DNA of 64,000 nucleotides from CAVWUA01 sp963758025 (GTDB taxonomy: Bacteria; Planctomycetota; Planctomycetia; Isosphaerales; Isosphaeraceae): positions 62,001 to 126,000 of the forward strand of contig CAVWUA010000026.1 in the NCBI GenBank assembly GCA_963758025.1. The letters are read 5' to 3'. Both the position numbers and the translations under genes were made by a program. Positions 27,264-36,247 of this stretch are shown piece after piece (the stretch's first letter is position 1; each line of letters starts with the position of its first letter). The notes under the pieces were generated by a model. That model worked only from the letters and a program-made list of their open reading frames with translations, was not told where the DNA came from and ran no database searches.

Positions 27264-28493
27264 TCACTTCCGCCGTTCGCCGCGAAGCCAGCCCTCAATG
27301 ACCGGGTAAACCTCCCGCCCTGACGTCAATCCGACGAGGGTGTCGTCGTGACCGGCGTCGACGGCGAATCCCTGGGCGCGGCCGAAGACGATCATCGTCT
27401 TGTCGGGCGAGCCGATGTGCTCATACAGGTAAGTCTGGATCGGAGGCGGGGCGAAGCGGTCGGCCGAGCCGCAGGTGATCAGGACCGGAACCTGGATGTT
27501 GCCGATCGACCGGGCGTAGTTCCAGCGCTTGCTGGCATCCCACAGCTCGCCGTCGGTGGACAGCGCCATGTACTGCTTCATCAGGCCGATCGACGGGACG
27601 TCCACCGCCCAGGTTCCCAGGGCTTCGTACACCTTCGGGCTGACGTTCTGGACGTTGAAGAACAGGTTGTGGACGCTCGTCCGCACGTCCTGCGTCAGTT
27701 GCTCCCCGCGCAGCTCGCCGGTCAACTGCCGTTGCCGCGTGCGGATCATCTCCTGGAAGAATGGCAGGATGAGCTGGCCGTCGGTCATCGTGACCTGGCT
27801 GCCGACCGTGACGAGCTGGCCGATCCCCGGGTTGCCGTACCGCGAGAGGTGGCAGAGGGCGACGATGCCCCCCATCGAGTGCCCGATCCAGGCCACCTGA
27901 GGCGCTCCGGTGTGATGGCGGACCAGCCGCACGAGGGCCGGCACGTCGTGGGCGATGTGGTCGTCCATCGTGTAATTGGCGTACTTCGGGTCGATCGACG
28001 TGTAGCCGGTCGGCGCGAACTTGTCCCTCGTCAGCTTCCGCACCGCCCCGCCAAGCAAGGCATCCGGCGCGCTATCGAGCTTGAAGACCCACTTCTGGCT
28101 CAGGCCGCTACCCCGCAGGTCCACGACCCAGACGTCATACCCGGCCTGCGACAGAAAGCGCGGCAGACTGCACGACGGATCGAGGTCCCAGAACGAGGAG
28201 TTGTACGTCAGGCCGTGGCAGAGGATCACCGGCAAGGCCCCGGGACGGGGTTGACCGGCCGGGGGAAACCGGCGTGCCACGAGCGTCCAGCCGTCGGCCG
28301 TGCGGACGGGAAATGTCGACGGCTCGGCGTTGGGGTCGATCAACCGCTTGACGTTCTCCGGCTCGACCGCCTTGCGGAGCGTGTTCCGGGCCGCGTTCTC
28401 GAACAGCTTTCCAAAATCCTGCGCCCGTCCCAACGCGGGGACCATCCACAACCCGACGGCGATTGCCAGGCCAAGTAACCGTTTCACGCTCAT
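27264..28493 (-). CDS. Exported alpha/beta hydrolase
   Basis: A 409-residue protein with a signal peptide (MSVKRLLGLAIAVGLWMVPA, ending ALGRAQ), so it is likely periplasmic. The hydrolase core shows VILCHGLTYNSSFWDL (oxyanion region), VWVVDLRGSGLS, the nucleophile elbow WIGHSMGGIVAL, the acid in LITCGSADRFAPP and the His in VDAGHDDTLVG. All three triad residues are present. Substrate is unknown; the layout resembles lipases or polyester-type esterases. ATG 28493 follows GGAAGGAG. It is divergent from aroE with about 200 bp between. Confidence 0.85.
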   Translation of the reverse strand: MSVKRLLGLAIAVGLWMVPALGRAQDFGKLFENAARNTLRKAVEPENVKRLIDPNAEPSTFPVRTADGWTLVARRFPPAGQPRPGALPVILCHGLTYNSSFWDLDPSCSLPRFLSQAGYDVWVVDLRGSGLSQKWVFKLDSAPDALLGGAVRKLTRDKFAPTGYTSIDPKYANYTMDDHIAHDVPALVRLVRHHTGAPQVAWIGHSMGGIVALCHLSRYGNPGIGQLVTVGSQVTMTDGQLILPFFQEMIRTRQRQLTGELRGEQLTQDVRTSVHNLFFNVQNVSPKVYEALGTWAVDVPSIGLMKQYMALSTDGELWDASKRWNYARSIGNIQVPVLITCGSADRFAPPPIQTYLYEHIGSPDKTMIVFGRAQGFAVDAGHDDTLVGLTSGREVYPVIEGWLRGERRK

Positions 28494-28698
28494 GGAAGTG
28501 GACTCCTTCCGTGAAGGGGGATGATGAGGGCTCTTTCGGATCTCCATTCCGATCCACAGCGCCGGTCGGTCCTTTACCATATAACGACCGGCCGGAACAC
28601 CCGAGCTGACCACCCGCTTCCGCCGGAGGACCGTTTGCGGTAGGGTCGTGAGCGTTGTCCCAAGATCCGACCCGTGCCGATGTTGGAGCCGATCGACC

Positions 28699-29554
28699 GT
28701 GTCCACCTCTCGCTCGTTTCTGCAAGGTCTTGTCGGTGTCTTCGGGTTTCCGGTGGCCGAGAATCCCACCCAGGCGATGATCGAACCGGCCTTCGCCGCG
28801 ATGGGCCTCGACTGGCGTTACCTGACGGTCGAGGTTCATCCCGACGCCCTCGGCGATGCCGTACGGGGTGCCCGCGCGATGAACTGGCGAGGGTTCAACT
28901 GCACGATTCCCCACAAGGTGGCCGTGATCGACCACCTGGACCGACTCAGTCCATCGGCCGAGATGATCGGCGCGGTCAATTGCGTCATCCATCAGAACGG
29001 CACCCTGATCGGCGAGAACACCGACGGCAAGGGGTTCCTCCAGTCGCTCGAAACCCTGCGTCCCGCCAGGGGGTTACGTGGAGTCATCCTGGGCGCCGGG
29101 CGCGGCGCGGGCCATCGGGTTCGAACTGGCCCTGGCGGGCGCGGGCCATCTGAGAATCGTCAACCGCACCCCGGAACGAGCTCGTGAACTCGCCGAATCG
29201 ATCCGCCAGAAGACCGGCGTGCCGACCGAGCCGGTGGCATGGGAAGCCGATTATCCCATTCCCGACGATGCCGAGGTCGTCATCAACGCGACCTCGATCG
29301 GTCTCTACCCGGATCTTGAGGCCCGCGTCCCGCTCGTTCTCGACACACTCCACCCCGGCCTGATCGTCTGCGATGTGATCCCGAACCCTCCGCGTACCAG
29401 GCTCTTACGCGATGCCGAGAGCCGAGGCTGCACCACGCTCGACGGTCTCGGGATGCTCGTCAACCAGGGGATCATCGGCATCCAGGTCTGGTCGGGCCAG
29501 TCCCCCGATCCCGAGGTCATGCGTCAGGCCCTTCAGACCCTCTTCGCCTCATGA
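28699..29554 (+). CDS. aroE: Shikimate dehydrogenase, frameshifted
   Basis: NADPH-dependent reduction of 3-dehydroshikimate in the aromatic amino acid pathway. The substrate domain shows GVFGFPVAENPTQAM, FNCTIPHKVAVIDHLD (catalytic Lys) and GENTDGKGF (catalytic Asp). The Rossmann domain begins GVILGAG and continues in the +1 frame with ARAIGFELALAGAG, HLRIVNRTPERA and VVINATSIGL, ending with LDGLGMLVNQGIIGIQVW. One extra C at about 29101 separates the two frames. The restored product is 284 residues, the family norm. The start GTG 28699 has GGAG about 11 bases upstream; other starts are possible. Confidence 0.9.
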
Positions 29555-29835
29555 TCGAACCCGCCCACCCGTACCACGTTGAGGTCTCCGATAGATATCG
29601 GTCTTCCCATTTTTTACAAGCCGGAATGGGAAGGGGTGGCCAAGTTGACATTTACGCAGCAGGGAACGACCGGTACACGGCGACGCCATTTTTTTCGCAA
29701 GTGATTTTGGAAAAAAGACTTGAGTCCTATCGTCGGTCATTCCACAAGGCCGTGGCACGGAGCGTGCATTTCTCTTTGTGTAGCCATCAGAAAACCTGAC
29801 CTGAAGGCGATGACAACTCAACTGGGGAGATACCG

Positions 29836-30039
29836 ATGCTCGTTCTCAGCAGGAAGCTCGGCGAAAAGATCGTGATCAACGGCAACATCGTCGTGACGGT
29901 GGTCAAGATTGATCGTAACCAGATTCGCATCGGGATCGAGGCACCGTCGGATGTGCCCGTGTACCGTGAGGAAATCCTGCCGATCCGGACCGAGGCCGAC
30001 GCTGAGACCGCCAAGGAAGAACTGGCGATCAACCACTAA
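29836..30039 (+). CDS. csrA: Carbon storage regulator, RNA-binding protein
   Basis: A 67-residue CsrA/RsmA homodimer subunit that binds GGA motifs in mRNA leaders. The sequence MLVLSRKLGEKIVINGNIVV and VVKIDRNQIRIGIEAPSDVPVYREEI is canonical, including the Arg in PVYREE used for RNA contact. A GGGGAG ribosome-binding site precedes the ATG, itself a potential GGA site for autoregulation. It stands alone between aroE and a minus-strand gene, followed by a strong hairpin. The C-terminal tail is short. Confidence 0.97.
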   Translation: MLVLSRKLGEKIVINGNIVVTVVKIDRNQIRIGIEAPSDVPVYREEILPIRTEADAETAKEELAINH

Positions 30040-30170
30040 TCGATCCCAAAGCCGCGACATGGTGGATTCAGGGGCGCGGACTGCCCTTATCCTCATTCTC
30101 CGTTCCCCAGATCCGGTCCGATGACCCCGCTCCGGTACCGGGTCGCGGCGAGTTCAGTCACAATGGATGA

Positions 30171-30223
30171 GAGACGCGGCGCGAATACCTCCCGAGGGTT
30201 CCGAGGTGTTCGCGCCGCGTCTC
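30171..30223. terminator. Hairpin between convergent csrA and isomerase genes
   Basis: GAGACGCGGCGCGAATACCTC (with one internal mismatch or bulge) pairs with 30203-30223 around an 11-base loop. It lies 131 bp after csrA and 2 bp before the stop of the minus-strand gene, so it can serve both directions. No long T-run follows on the plus strand (CTATCATTTCCC). Confidence 0.6.
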
Positions 30224-30225
30224 TA

Positions 30226-31125
30226 TCATTTCCCGATGGGGCTCGGCCAGACGGATTCCAGCGCTTCGGCTGTCTTTCGCGCCACCTGATCCGGCGTCAG
30301 GTCAGCCAGTGATCGGCAACCCGGAAGCGTTTCCACGGTGACGGGCCCGGCGTAGCCCCTTTCGGCGAGGAGCCGCAGGAGGTCCCGGCAAGGGACGGCC
30401 CCGTTCTCGCCAGGTAAACCCCGGTCGTTGTCACGGATCGCCGCCAGGTCGTGTGGGTCGGCTGACAACGGCAGGTCGGCGACGTGAACCCAGACGATTG
30501 GCTCGATCCCACACACCAGGGCGTCTTCCACCGATTCGCCCGCCGCGAAGAGGTGGTAGGCATCAACGAGGAGCCCCACGTCCGCTCCTTCCTCGCGGAG
30601 GGCATCGAGCAGCGGGCCGATATCGCCCAGCTTCGTCACGAATGGCAGCCCCTTCCCTGACCGGAACGATGTCACGCCAATGACCTCCAGCCCCAGCCGG
30701 GTTCCGTGCTCGGCCAGGATGCGGGCGATCGCGCCGAGCCGCTCCACGTGCCAGCGCATGACCTCGGCCCGATGCGCGGCGCATTCCCGCTCTCCGTGGG
30801 GGGCTCGGGGTGTCTCGGGGAGCACCCAGGTCGCGGTCCGGCTCAAACCGAGCATCGCCGCGGCCTCGGCGAACCGGGGCAGCCGCTGAAGATCTTCGGC
30901 GAAACGCCCGTTCTCCTCCCGCCAGTTCATCGGCAGGGGCCAGGCCCCACCGCGAAGCCCCCGATCGTCCATCCGTCGCCGCAGGGTGGCCGGAGCGGTC
31001 CCCGAAGCGATCACGTCGCGGACCAGCAGGTCCACCGCATCGAATCCATGGGCGGCGGCCAGGTCGATCGTCTGCTCGGCGTTGAGGGACAGGCCCAGGG
31101 CCCGCGCATTGAAACTCCGTTGCAA
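30226..31125 (-). CDS. Sugar phosphate isomerase/epimerase-like TIM-barrel protein
   Basis: About 299 residues of the xylose-isomerase-like AP endonuclease-2 superfamily. Visible barrel strands are DAVDLLVRDVI, GLRGGAWPLPMNW, RLGLEVIGVTSF, VGLLVDAYHLFAAGE (Asp and His of the metal site), IVWVHVADLPLSADP and GPVTVETLPG (Glu ligand). In-frame ATG codons lie only far upstream; a TTG at 31125 with GGAGG ten bases before it gives a start at the first conserved strand and I prefer it. Substrate unknown. It is divergent from the GH15-like gene. Confidence 0.75.
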   Translation of the reverse strand: MQRSFNARALGLSLNAEQTIDLAAAHGFDAVDLLVRDVIASGTAPATLRRRMDDRGLRGGAWPLPMNWREENGRFAEDLQRLPRFAEAAAMLGLSRTATWVLPETPRAPHGERECAAHRAEVMRWHVERLGAIARILAEHGTRLGLEVIGVTSFRSGKGLPFVTKLGDIGPLLDALREEGADVGLLVDAYHLFAAGESVEDALVCGIEPIVWVHVADLPLSADPHDLAAIRDNDRGLPGENGAVPCRDLLRLLAERGYAGPVTVETLPGCRSLADLTPDQVARKTAEALESVWPSPIGK

Positions 31126-31329
31126 GGGAACTGTACCTCCATCGTCGGCAAAGGTGTGCGGGGTCCGTCGGCGCGTTCTGCCTATCGTGAACGGAGGACT
31201 CGTCGCTGACAAGACCGTGTGGATGCGGCGGCGACCCCTTGGCGCGGTCGGAGGGAACGTCGAAAATCAATCGGCCGAATTTCCGGCGGCTGAGGGGGCA
31301 GGCCGCGCACGATCGGCAAAACGGACGCA

Positions 31330-34101
31330 GTGAAATGGGGCACCTTGGGGGATCTGATGTTATCCACCTGGATCGAGGCCGCGGCGAAGGGAAGACTCGG
31401 AGGCCCGGTTCGGGCGGGGATGTGGTCGGCGGTCGTGGTCGGCACTCACCCGGTCGAGGCGGATCAAGAGGTGTGGATTGAGGTCGTGGCCGACGATGTT
31501 TCGATCGGTCGGATTCCTGCGTTCTGGCTGGAAAATAAGGGAGTTAATAGCCTCTGGCATGCGCCGATTCCGCCGCAACCGGTCAATGCGCGGCTGAAAT
31601 ACCGGGCCGGAGCGCGGAACAATCGGGCGGAGGAAAACTTCAGCTCCTATCAGGAAGTGATTGTCCGTCCCAACTTGCCGGACAATACGGAAAACGCGAC
31701 CGCGGCCACCGCCGGCCCGGAAGGTCTCGTTGGCAACCGGATGATGACGGTGCGGGTTGATGAGCGGGGGAGCACCTATGACGTGTATTTCCCGACCGTC
31801 GGGCTGCATTCCGACGTGCGGCCGGCTCAGGGGGACCTGCCGCAGAGCCGTTCCCATTTTCGAGGAATTGTCGCCGGTCTGGCGGCTGGACGGCGTCTTG
31901 ACTGGTTCAGCGAACGGCTCAACTGGGAAGCTTACCAGCACTATCAAGGGGCGACGAACCTGCTGGTGACCGACCTGGACTGGCGACACGGGCCGATCCG
32001 CGTGGTCACGACCGACTTCGTCGTCCTCGGCCCGGACCTGCCCCGCACGGCCGGCGGGATCGAATCCCCAGGTCAGTATATCAAGCGGTTCCGGCTGACG
32101 AACAACGACGACCAACCCCGTCACGCCGTCTTCGGCGTATATGTTCAGGCGGAGGTCAACGGCGGGGTCGGCGAGCCGGGCCTGAGCTGGCACGATGGGG
32201 ACCGCACCCTGCTCGCCACCAATCGCGGCCACGGTCACGCCAACCGCAAGCTCGCCCGCGATGCGACCGTTGAGTTCGCCCTGGCTCTCGATGATCGCGG
32301 CGAGGTCTTCTGCGAGCCGACCGGCGCGAATGAGGCCATCTTGCTGCGCCCGATGGAACTTCCGGCCGGGGGCACGGTCACGGTCGATCTCCTCGTCAGT
32401 GGCGCGTTCACCGGCTGGCGAGGCGACACCGGCACCTTCGAGCATTGGCTCCGGCCCGCTCTCGCCTGGTTTCGCGCGGCCGATCTCGACACGATCGAGC
32501 AGGCGACTGCGCAAACCTGGGATGAGTTTATTGAGCCGCTACCCGTCCCTCACTTTTCCCGCACGCTCTACGCCGTCAACCTGCGTCGTTCGGCCCTCGC
32601 CGCGGCTCTGCACGCGGACGCCAAGTGGGGGGCGATCGCATCGGGCTTCGATCGCGGACTTCATGCGTACTGCTGGCCCCGCGACGCCATGAACGCCAGC
32701 GGCGCGATGGATCGGCTCGGACACCCGGAGATCGGCCGAGGCGTCTTCGAGTGGCTGGGCCGCGTCCGGGGCAAGAATCGAATTTACGCCTACTGGTTCC
32801 AGAAATACTCCATCGACGGCTGGCCCGAGTGGGAAACGCCCGCCGTGGATCAGTCGGCCTTGATCCCCTGGGCCCTGGAGCGGCACTACCGCCGCACCGG
32901 TAACCTCGATTTCGTCTCCCAGTGCTGGCCGATCGTCGAGCAGGCGACCGCCGTCTGTCGGGGAGACTCGGGGCATCCCGGCCTGCGCTGGTATGACGAC
33001 CTGAGCCTGATCTCCTCGTCCGGCATCTGGGACAATCGCTACGGGGCCTTCCTCTACTCCAACACCTGCGTCGTGGCCGGACTCCGCGCCGCCGTTCGAC
33101 TTGCCCAGAAACTCGACCGCGAGGAACAGGCCAGACCCTGGCAGGCCCTGGCCGATCGGATCTGGCACGCGGGCATCCTGGGAGAACCCTGGGACGAGGC
33201 CCGAGGCCCCGGTTTGATCGACCCGGAAACCGGCCGTTTTCTCGAATCCCGACGCCAATCGACCCTCCGCTCCTTCTGGACGGATCGTCCCGAATCGCTC
33301 GTGGAACAATCCGCGGCGATCGACATCAGCCTGCTCTCTCCGGCCGTGCCGTTCGGCCTGCTCCCCGCGAGCGACCCACGCATGCAGAACACGGCCGAGG
33401 CGATCTTCCAGAACAACGTCCTGCGTAACGACTCCAACGCCCTGACCCGCTGGCATCCCGATCCGACGACCCAGGACCCACGAGCCGCTCCCAGCGAGGC
33501 CCACCGGCACGATGCGTCCAGCCTGGCAAGCCTTTGGATGTCCCGCTACCTGATCCAGCTCGGCCGCGAGACAGGTCAGGCAAATCCCTGGAACCGGGCC
33601 CTGGCACTGCTCGACAACGTGCAGGTTCGCCTCCGCCCGCTGGGACTTGCCTTGCGCAATCTCGGGCGACAAACCGACGATCCCGGCCTCCGCCCCAGCC
33701 CCGTGCCAGGGATCTGGACCTTACATGCGATGCTGATCGAGACGATTCTCGATTTCGCGGGGCTGGATTACGACGCCTCGGAGTGCCGTTTGATCCTCGA
33801 TCCGGTACTCCCCCCGGCCTGGCCTCAGGTTGGCCTCTCGCAGAACTTCGCTTGCGGCGCGGTCGAGTATCATCTGCAACGATCCGCGCGTGGAGGTCCC
33901 TATCGGCTCGTTGTGACGACAAACCTGCGTCAACCTGTCACCATCGAGATCGGAGTGACTTGCCCGGACCTCCCCGAGCTTGGCAACTGGCAATCGAGCA
34001 ACGCGATGTCCCCGCCCACCTTTGATGTCGAGGGAAACCGCCTCTCCTGGTCGGTGGCTCTGCCAACCGGCGACACCGTGCACGAGTGGTCCTGGGGTTG
34101 A
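31330..34101 (+). CDS. GH15-like glucoamylase/glucodextranase family protein
   Basis: A 923-residue cytoplasmic protein (no signal peptide seen). Residues about 120-400 form a beta-sandwich domain (YDVYFPTVGLHSDVRP, YIKRFRLTNNDDQPRHAVFG). Residues about 430-820 form the (alpha/alpha)6 barrel with the signature LHAYCWPRDAMNASGAMDRL, close to the YxWPRDA of family 15, and SSSGIWDNRYGAFLYSN, ending with a beta-rich tail. By family it would release glucose from alpha-glucans or trehalose-like substrates. An alternative ATG at 31357 has a better GGGGGA site. A long intact frame in a window full of indels. Confidence 0.75.
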   Translation: MKWGTLGDLMLSTWIEAAAKGRLGGPVRAGMWSAVVVGTHPVEADQEVWIEVVADDVSIGRIPAFWLENKGVNSLWHAPIPPQPVNARLKYRAGARNNRAEENFSSYQEVIVRPNLPDNTENATAATAGPEGLVGNRMMTVRVDERGSTYDVYFPTVGLHSDVRPAQGDLPQSRSHFRGIVAGLAAGRRLDWFSERLNWEAYQHYQGATNLLVTDLDWRHGPIRVVTTDFVVLGPDLPRTAGGIESPGQYIKRFRLTNNDDQPRHAVFGVYVQAEVNGGVGEPGLSWHDGDRTLLATNRGHGHANRKLARDATVEFALALDDRGEVFCEPTGANEAILLRPMELPAGGTVTVDLLVSGAFTGWRGDTGTFEHWLRPALAWFRAADLDTIEQATAQTWDEFIEPLPVPHFSRTLYAVNLRRSALAAALHADAKWGAIASGFDRGLHAYCWPRDAMNASGAMDRLGHPEIGRGVFEWLGRVRGKNRIYAYWFQKYSIDGWPEWETPAVDQSALIPWALERHYRRTGNLDFVSQCWPIVEQATAVCRGDSGHPGLRWYDDLSLISSSGIWDNRYGAFLYSNTCVVAGLRAAVRLAQKLDREEQARPWQALADRIWHAGILGEPWDEARGPGLIDPETGRFLESRRQSTLRSFWTDRPESLVEQSAAIDISLLSPAVPFGLLPASDPRMQNTAEAIFQNNVLRNDSNALTRWHPDPTTQDPRAAPSEAHRHDASSLASLWMSRYLIQLGRETGQANPWNRALALLDNVQVRLRPLGLALRNLGRQTDDPGLRPSPVPGIWTLHAMLIETILDFAGLDYDASECRLILDPVLPPAWPQVGLSQNFACGAVEYHLQRSARGGPYRLVVTTNLRQPVTIEIGVTCPDLPELGNWQSSNAMSPPTFDVEGNRLSWSVALPTGDTVHEWSWG

Positions 34102-34137
34102 GCCGAAGCAATACCAGGTGTTCCCCAGAGCGCGCAT

Positions 34138-34183
34138 GACAACGGCCGCGAGCGACTTGAAAAGGTCGCTCGCGGCCGTTGTC
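34138..34183. terminator. Strong hairpin between convergent genes
   Basis: A 19-bp perfect stem (GACAACGGCCGCGAGCGAC, 34138-34156, with 34165-34183) and an 8-base loop TTGAAAAG. It lies 37 bp after the GH15-like stop and 33 bp before the end of the minus-strand DUF1328 gene, so it separates the two transcripts. Confidence 0.75.
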
Positions 34184-34215
34184 GTTGATGTTTAGGCAAA
34201 GTCCAGCGTCCGCGA

Positions 34216-34386
34216 TCAGGCTGGAGGAGCCGCGCTCCGCCCCGTGATCATCGAGACGATGGCCAGGATCGCGAAGACGGCCAGGAAGACCCAGGCGATC
34301 CAGGACAGGTCGCCGGCCAGACCACTGAATCCGAAGATCGCGGCGATCAAAGCCAGCACGAAGAAGGTAATTGCCCAACGTACCAT
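34216..34386 (-). CDS. DUF1328-family small membrane protein
   Basis: A 56-residue protein, MVRWAITFFVLALIAAIFGF, with a second helix DLSWIAWVFLAVFAILAIV and a short RSAAPPA tail. This is the two-helix DUF1328 (YtjA-like) layout, often linked to general stress. It lies 82 bp downstream of the CsbD-like gene on the same strand and would be transcribed with it from the sigma54-like site at 34988. A strong hairpin at 34138-34183 follows. Confidence 0.85.
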   Translation of the reverse strand: MVRWAITFFVLALIAAIFGFSGLAGDLSWIAWVFLAVFAILAIVSMITGRSAAPPA

Positions 34387-34468
34387 GATGAAAATCCTTC
34401 CGGTTTGATGTTGCGATTTCTTGTCAAGAATGCCTCAACTAAGTTCCCATCGATCTGTTATCCCGACC

Positions 34469-34879
34469 TCAACGAGACCGGATGGCCAGACCAACGAGGA
34501 CACCGACAACGAGCCCGACGCCAAAGGCCGAAGCCACGGACTGGCCAGGATGGTGTCGGACCATGTCCTCCCCCATCGCGTAACGATCAGAAGCCGCGTC
34601 GGCGAACTCTCCGTAGCCCTCGCGGAGCCGCTGCCCCGCCTGCTGGGCGTAACCTCGCATCGATTCCGCGGTCTGTGATGCGCGGTTCGTGAGCTGTCCC
34701 AGGTATTTCTCGATTGCCTCGCGTCCCTCGCCCGTCTTCTGCTGAATCCGGCCAATGAGCTGGTCCACGTTGCCGCCCTGGATCGTGAGATCGTCGTCGC
34801 TCAACTGACCCCACTTCTCCTTGACCTGGCCGCGGATCTGATTCCACTGGCCCTGAACTTCTTGCGCATTAATCGCCAT
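34469..34879 (-). CDS. CsbD-like stress protein with YqjD-type membrane tail
   Basis: A 136-residue protein. Residues 5-60 match the CsbD domain (VQGQWNQIRGQVKEKWGQLS, DLTIQGGNVDQLIGRIQQKT). The second half is helical and ends with HHPGQSVASAFGVGLVVGVL followed by VGLAIRSR, the glycine-zipper-like single helix typical of YqjD/ElaB/DUF883 proteins. CsbD alone is soluble, so the fusion would place the domain at the inner membrane. ATG 34879 begins MAINAQEVQG. A perfect -24/-12 site lies about 110 bp upstream. Confidence 0.85.
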   Translation of the reverse strand: MAINAQEVQGQWNQIRGQVKEKWGQLSDDDLTIQGGNVDQLIGRIQQKTGEGREAIEKYLGQLTNRASQTAESMRGYAQQAGQRLREGYGEFADAASDRYAMGEDMVRHHPGQSVASAFGVGLVVGVLVGLAIRSR

Positions 34880-34987
34880 TGCCGCATGTCTCCTCAAAAA
34901 GTTTCAGCGCCAGCCTGGACTCGATTCGGAGGCTAGCCGCGACGCCGCTGTCGTAGGGTATGTCGCTACTCACGTAGGGAATACCCT

Positions 34988-35003
34988 CGCAATCAGAGTG
35001 CCA
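34988..35003 (-). promoter_or_regulatory. Sigma54-type (-24/-12) promoter, upstream of the CsbD-like gene
   Basis: On the minus strand TGGCACTCTGATTGCG: TGGCAC, 5 bases, TTGC, with the invariant GG and GC at the correct distance. Transcription would begin near 34977, leaving a leader of about 98 bases before the ATG at 34879. Confidence 0.7.
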
Positions 35004-35055
35004 AACGTGCCAATTGCTATTTCTGGAGATTTGATTTTCAAATATGTACGGGCGC

Positions 35056-35094
35056 AAAAAAATAAGCCCCCCGGTGTTTCACACACCGGAGGGC
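35056..35094 (-). terminator. Rho-independent terminator after the lipoprotein gene
   Basis: On the minus strand CCCTCCGGTGT, loop GTGAA, ACACCGGGGGG, then CTTATTTTTTT. It lies 45 bp beyond the stop at 35139. Confidence 0.85.
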
Positions 35095-35138
35095 ATTGAT
35101 AGGAAGCCAGGATTCGTCCTGGACCTTCACTCAGATTA

Positions 35139-35360
35139 TTATTCGGGAGACACCGCCTCGGGATCGGTCGGGGTGGCGGTGACCGGCGGCGGATTGTCGC
35201 CTTCCTTGGTGATGGTTTCCTCGTCCTGGACCGTGGTCGTCCCCTCGGGGGTCTCGACCTGGACCTCCTCGGTCACCGAGCTTTCCTTCTCACCGCAACC
35301 CACCAACCCCAGCGGGGCAAACAGGCTCAGGGCCAGAGCAGCAGCCAGAGTCCGCTTCAT
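35139..35360 (-). CDS. Small lipoprotein
   Basis: A 73-residue protein with a signal peptide MKRTLAAALALSLFAPLG and lipobox LVGC, so Cys about 22 should be lipid-modified and the protein anchored in a membrane. The mature part is a short acidic Thr/Glu-rich chain (TEEVQVETPEGTTTVQDEET) without a fold I recognise. It has its own terminator downstream. Likely a planctomycete-specific small lipoprotein. Confidence 0.75.
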   Translation of the reverse strand: MKRTLAAALALSLFAPLGLVGCGEKESSVTEEVQVETPEGTTTVQDEETITKEGDNPPPVTATPTDPEAVSPE

Positions 35361-35566
35361 TCGTTCATCCTATTCGTGAATGCGTTTCGATCGGAGCACG
35401 CCAGTCTCCCTCTGAGACCGGTCCGCGCCGCCGAACCGTTATAACGTTAGGGCAATCAGGATGCCAGAGTGCGTCACCTGGGGTCAGAATTATTTCGGAC
35501 CCAAAATTCGGGAAATCATCGCGCGAACATCGGGAACGATGCTTCTCAGGGGAATTCCACAGGAGG

Positions 35567-35582
35567 CGGCACGGGCCTTGCT
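35567..35582 (+). promoter_or_regulatory. Sigma54-type (-24/-12) promoter
   Basis: CGGCACGGGCCTTGCT: matches the consensus TGGCAC-N5-TTGCW at all defined positions except the first. It lies 115 bp before the ATG at 35697. The rest of 35361-35696 holds no gene that I can support. Confidence 0.65.
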
Positions 35583-35696
35583 CCTTTTCTGAGATCGTGT
35601 ACGGGATTGTTTTGCGCGAGAAATGGAACTCTTCGGATTCGATTTCACGGGCAAACCCATCTTTTGAGAACCAGCAACAACCAAAGAGGTGGACTC

Positions 35697-36095
35697 ATGG
35701 CTGCGGAAAATCAAGGCCAGAACGGCGGCTCCAATCCGGGCGTGCGCGAGCAGGTCCGTGAGAGCGCTCATCATCTTCAGGACGAGGCCGCACGGCGCTA
35801 TGAGGCGGCCCGTTCGTCCATCGCCCATGAATACCGACAGACCGAGGGAATGATCGCCCGACATCCGACTTCCTCCGTGCTGATCGGCTTCGGCGTTGGA
35901 TTCGGGCTCGGCGTTCTGTTGACTGCCGTGCTGACTCAGCGCGAGGAATCCTGGTATGACCGTTATGTGCCCGATTCGCTGAGCCACCTGCCAGACCGCG
36001 TCCGTCGCATGCATCTGGCCGATCGGCTTCGTGACCTCCCCGAATCGATGGCGAGTCACCTGCCCGACTCGGTCACCCGGCATCTGAATGTTTGA
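35697..36095 (+). CDS. YqjD/DUF883-like membrane-anchored protein
   Basis: A 132-residue protein. The N-terminal half is an amphipathic helix (VREQVRESAHHLQDEAARRY, EYRQTEGMIARHP), followed by a single membrane helix SSVLIGFGVGFGLGVLLTAV with the Gly pattern of YqjD tails. Unlike YqjD it continues with about 45 polar, amphipathic residues (SHLPDRVRRMHLADRLRDLP). In E. coli YqjD binds ribosomes at the membrane in stationary phase; that role is not shown here. AGAGGTGG precedes the ATG. Confidence 0.75.
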   Translation: MAAENQGQNGGSNPGVREQVRESAHHLQDEAARRYEAARSSIAHEYRQTEGMIARHPTSSVLIGFGVGFGLGVLLTAVLTQREESWYDRYVPDSLSHLPDRVRRMHLADRLRDLPESMASHLPDSVTRHLNV

Positions 36096-36121
36096 TTCCC
36101 GGAGCCACTCCGACTTGTGCT

Positions 36122-36157
36122 TCTGGAGGGGTGGCAGAACGGCTGCCCCCTCCAGAA
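36122..36157 (+). terminator. Hairpin after the YqjD-like gene
   Basis: TCTGGAGGGGTGGCAG pairs with CTGCCCCCTCCAGA around a short loop. It lies 27 bp beyond the stop at 36095. An A-run rather than a T-run follows, so it may protect the 3' end rather than terminate alone. Confidence 0.5.
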
Positions 36158-36183
36158 AAAGCCGGATCACTCCCAGGGCGCAT

Positions 36184-36221
36184 GAAAAACCGGGAGGGGT
36201 CCATGACCCCTCCCGGTTTTT
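36184..36221. terminator. Bidirectional terminator
   Basis: AAAAACCGGGAGGGGT, a 6-base loop, then ACCCCTCCCGGTTTTT: a GC-rich stem flanked by A5 on the left and T5 on the right, so it ends transcripts from both sides. It separates the YqjD-like gene from the convergent glycine-rich gene. Confidence 0.85.
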
Positions 36222-36247
36222 CGATGACTGATACCGAACGAGAATGC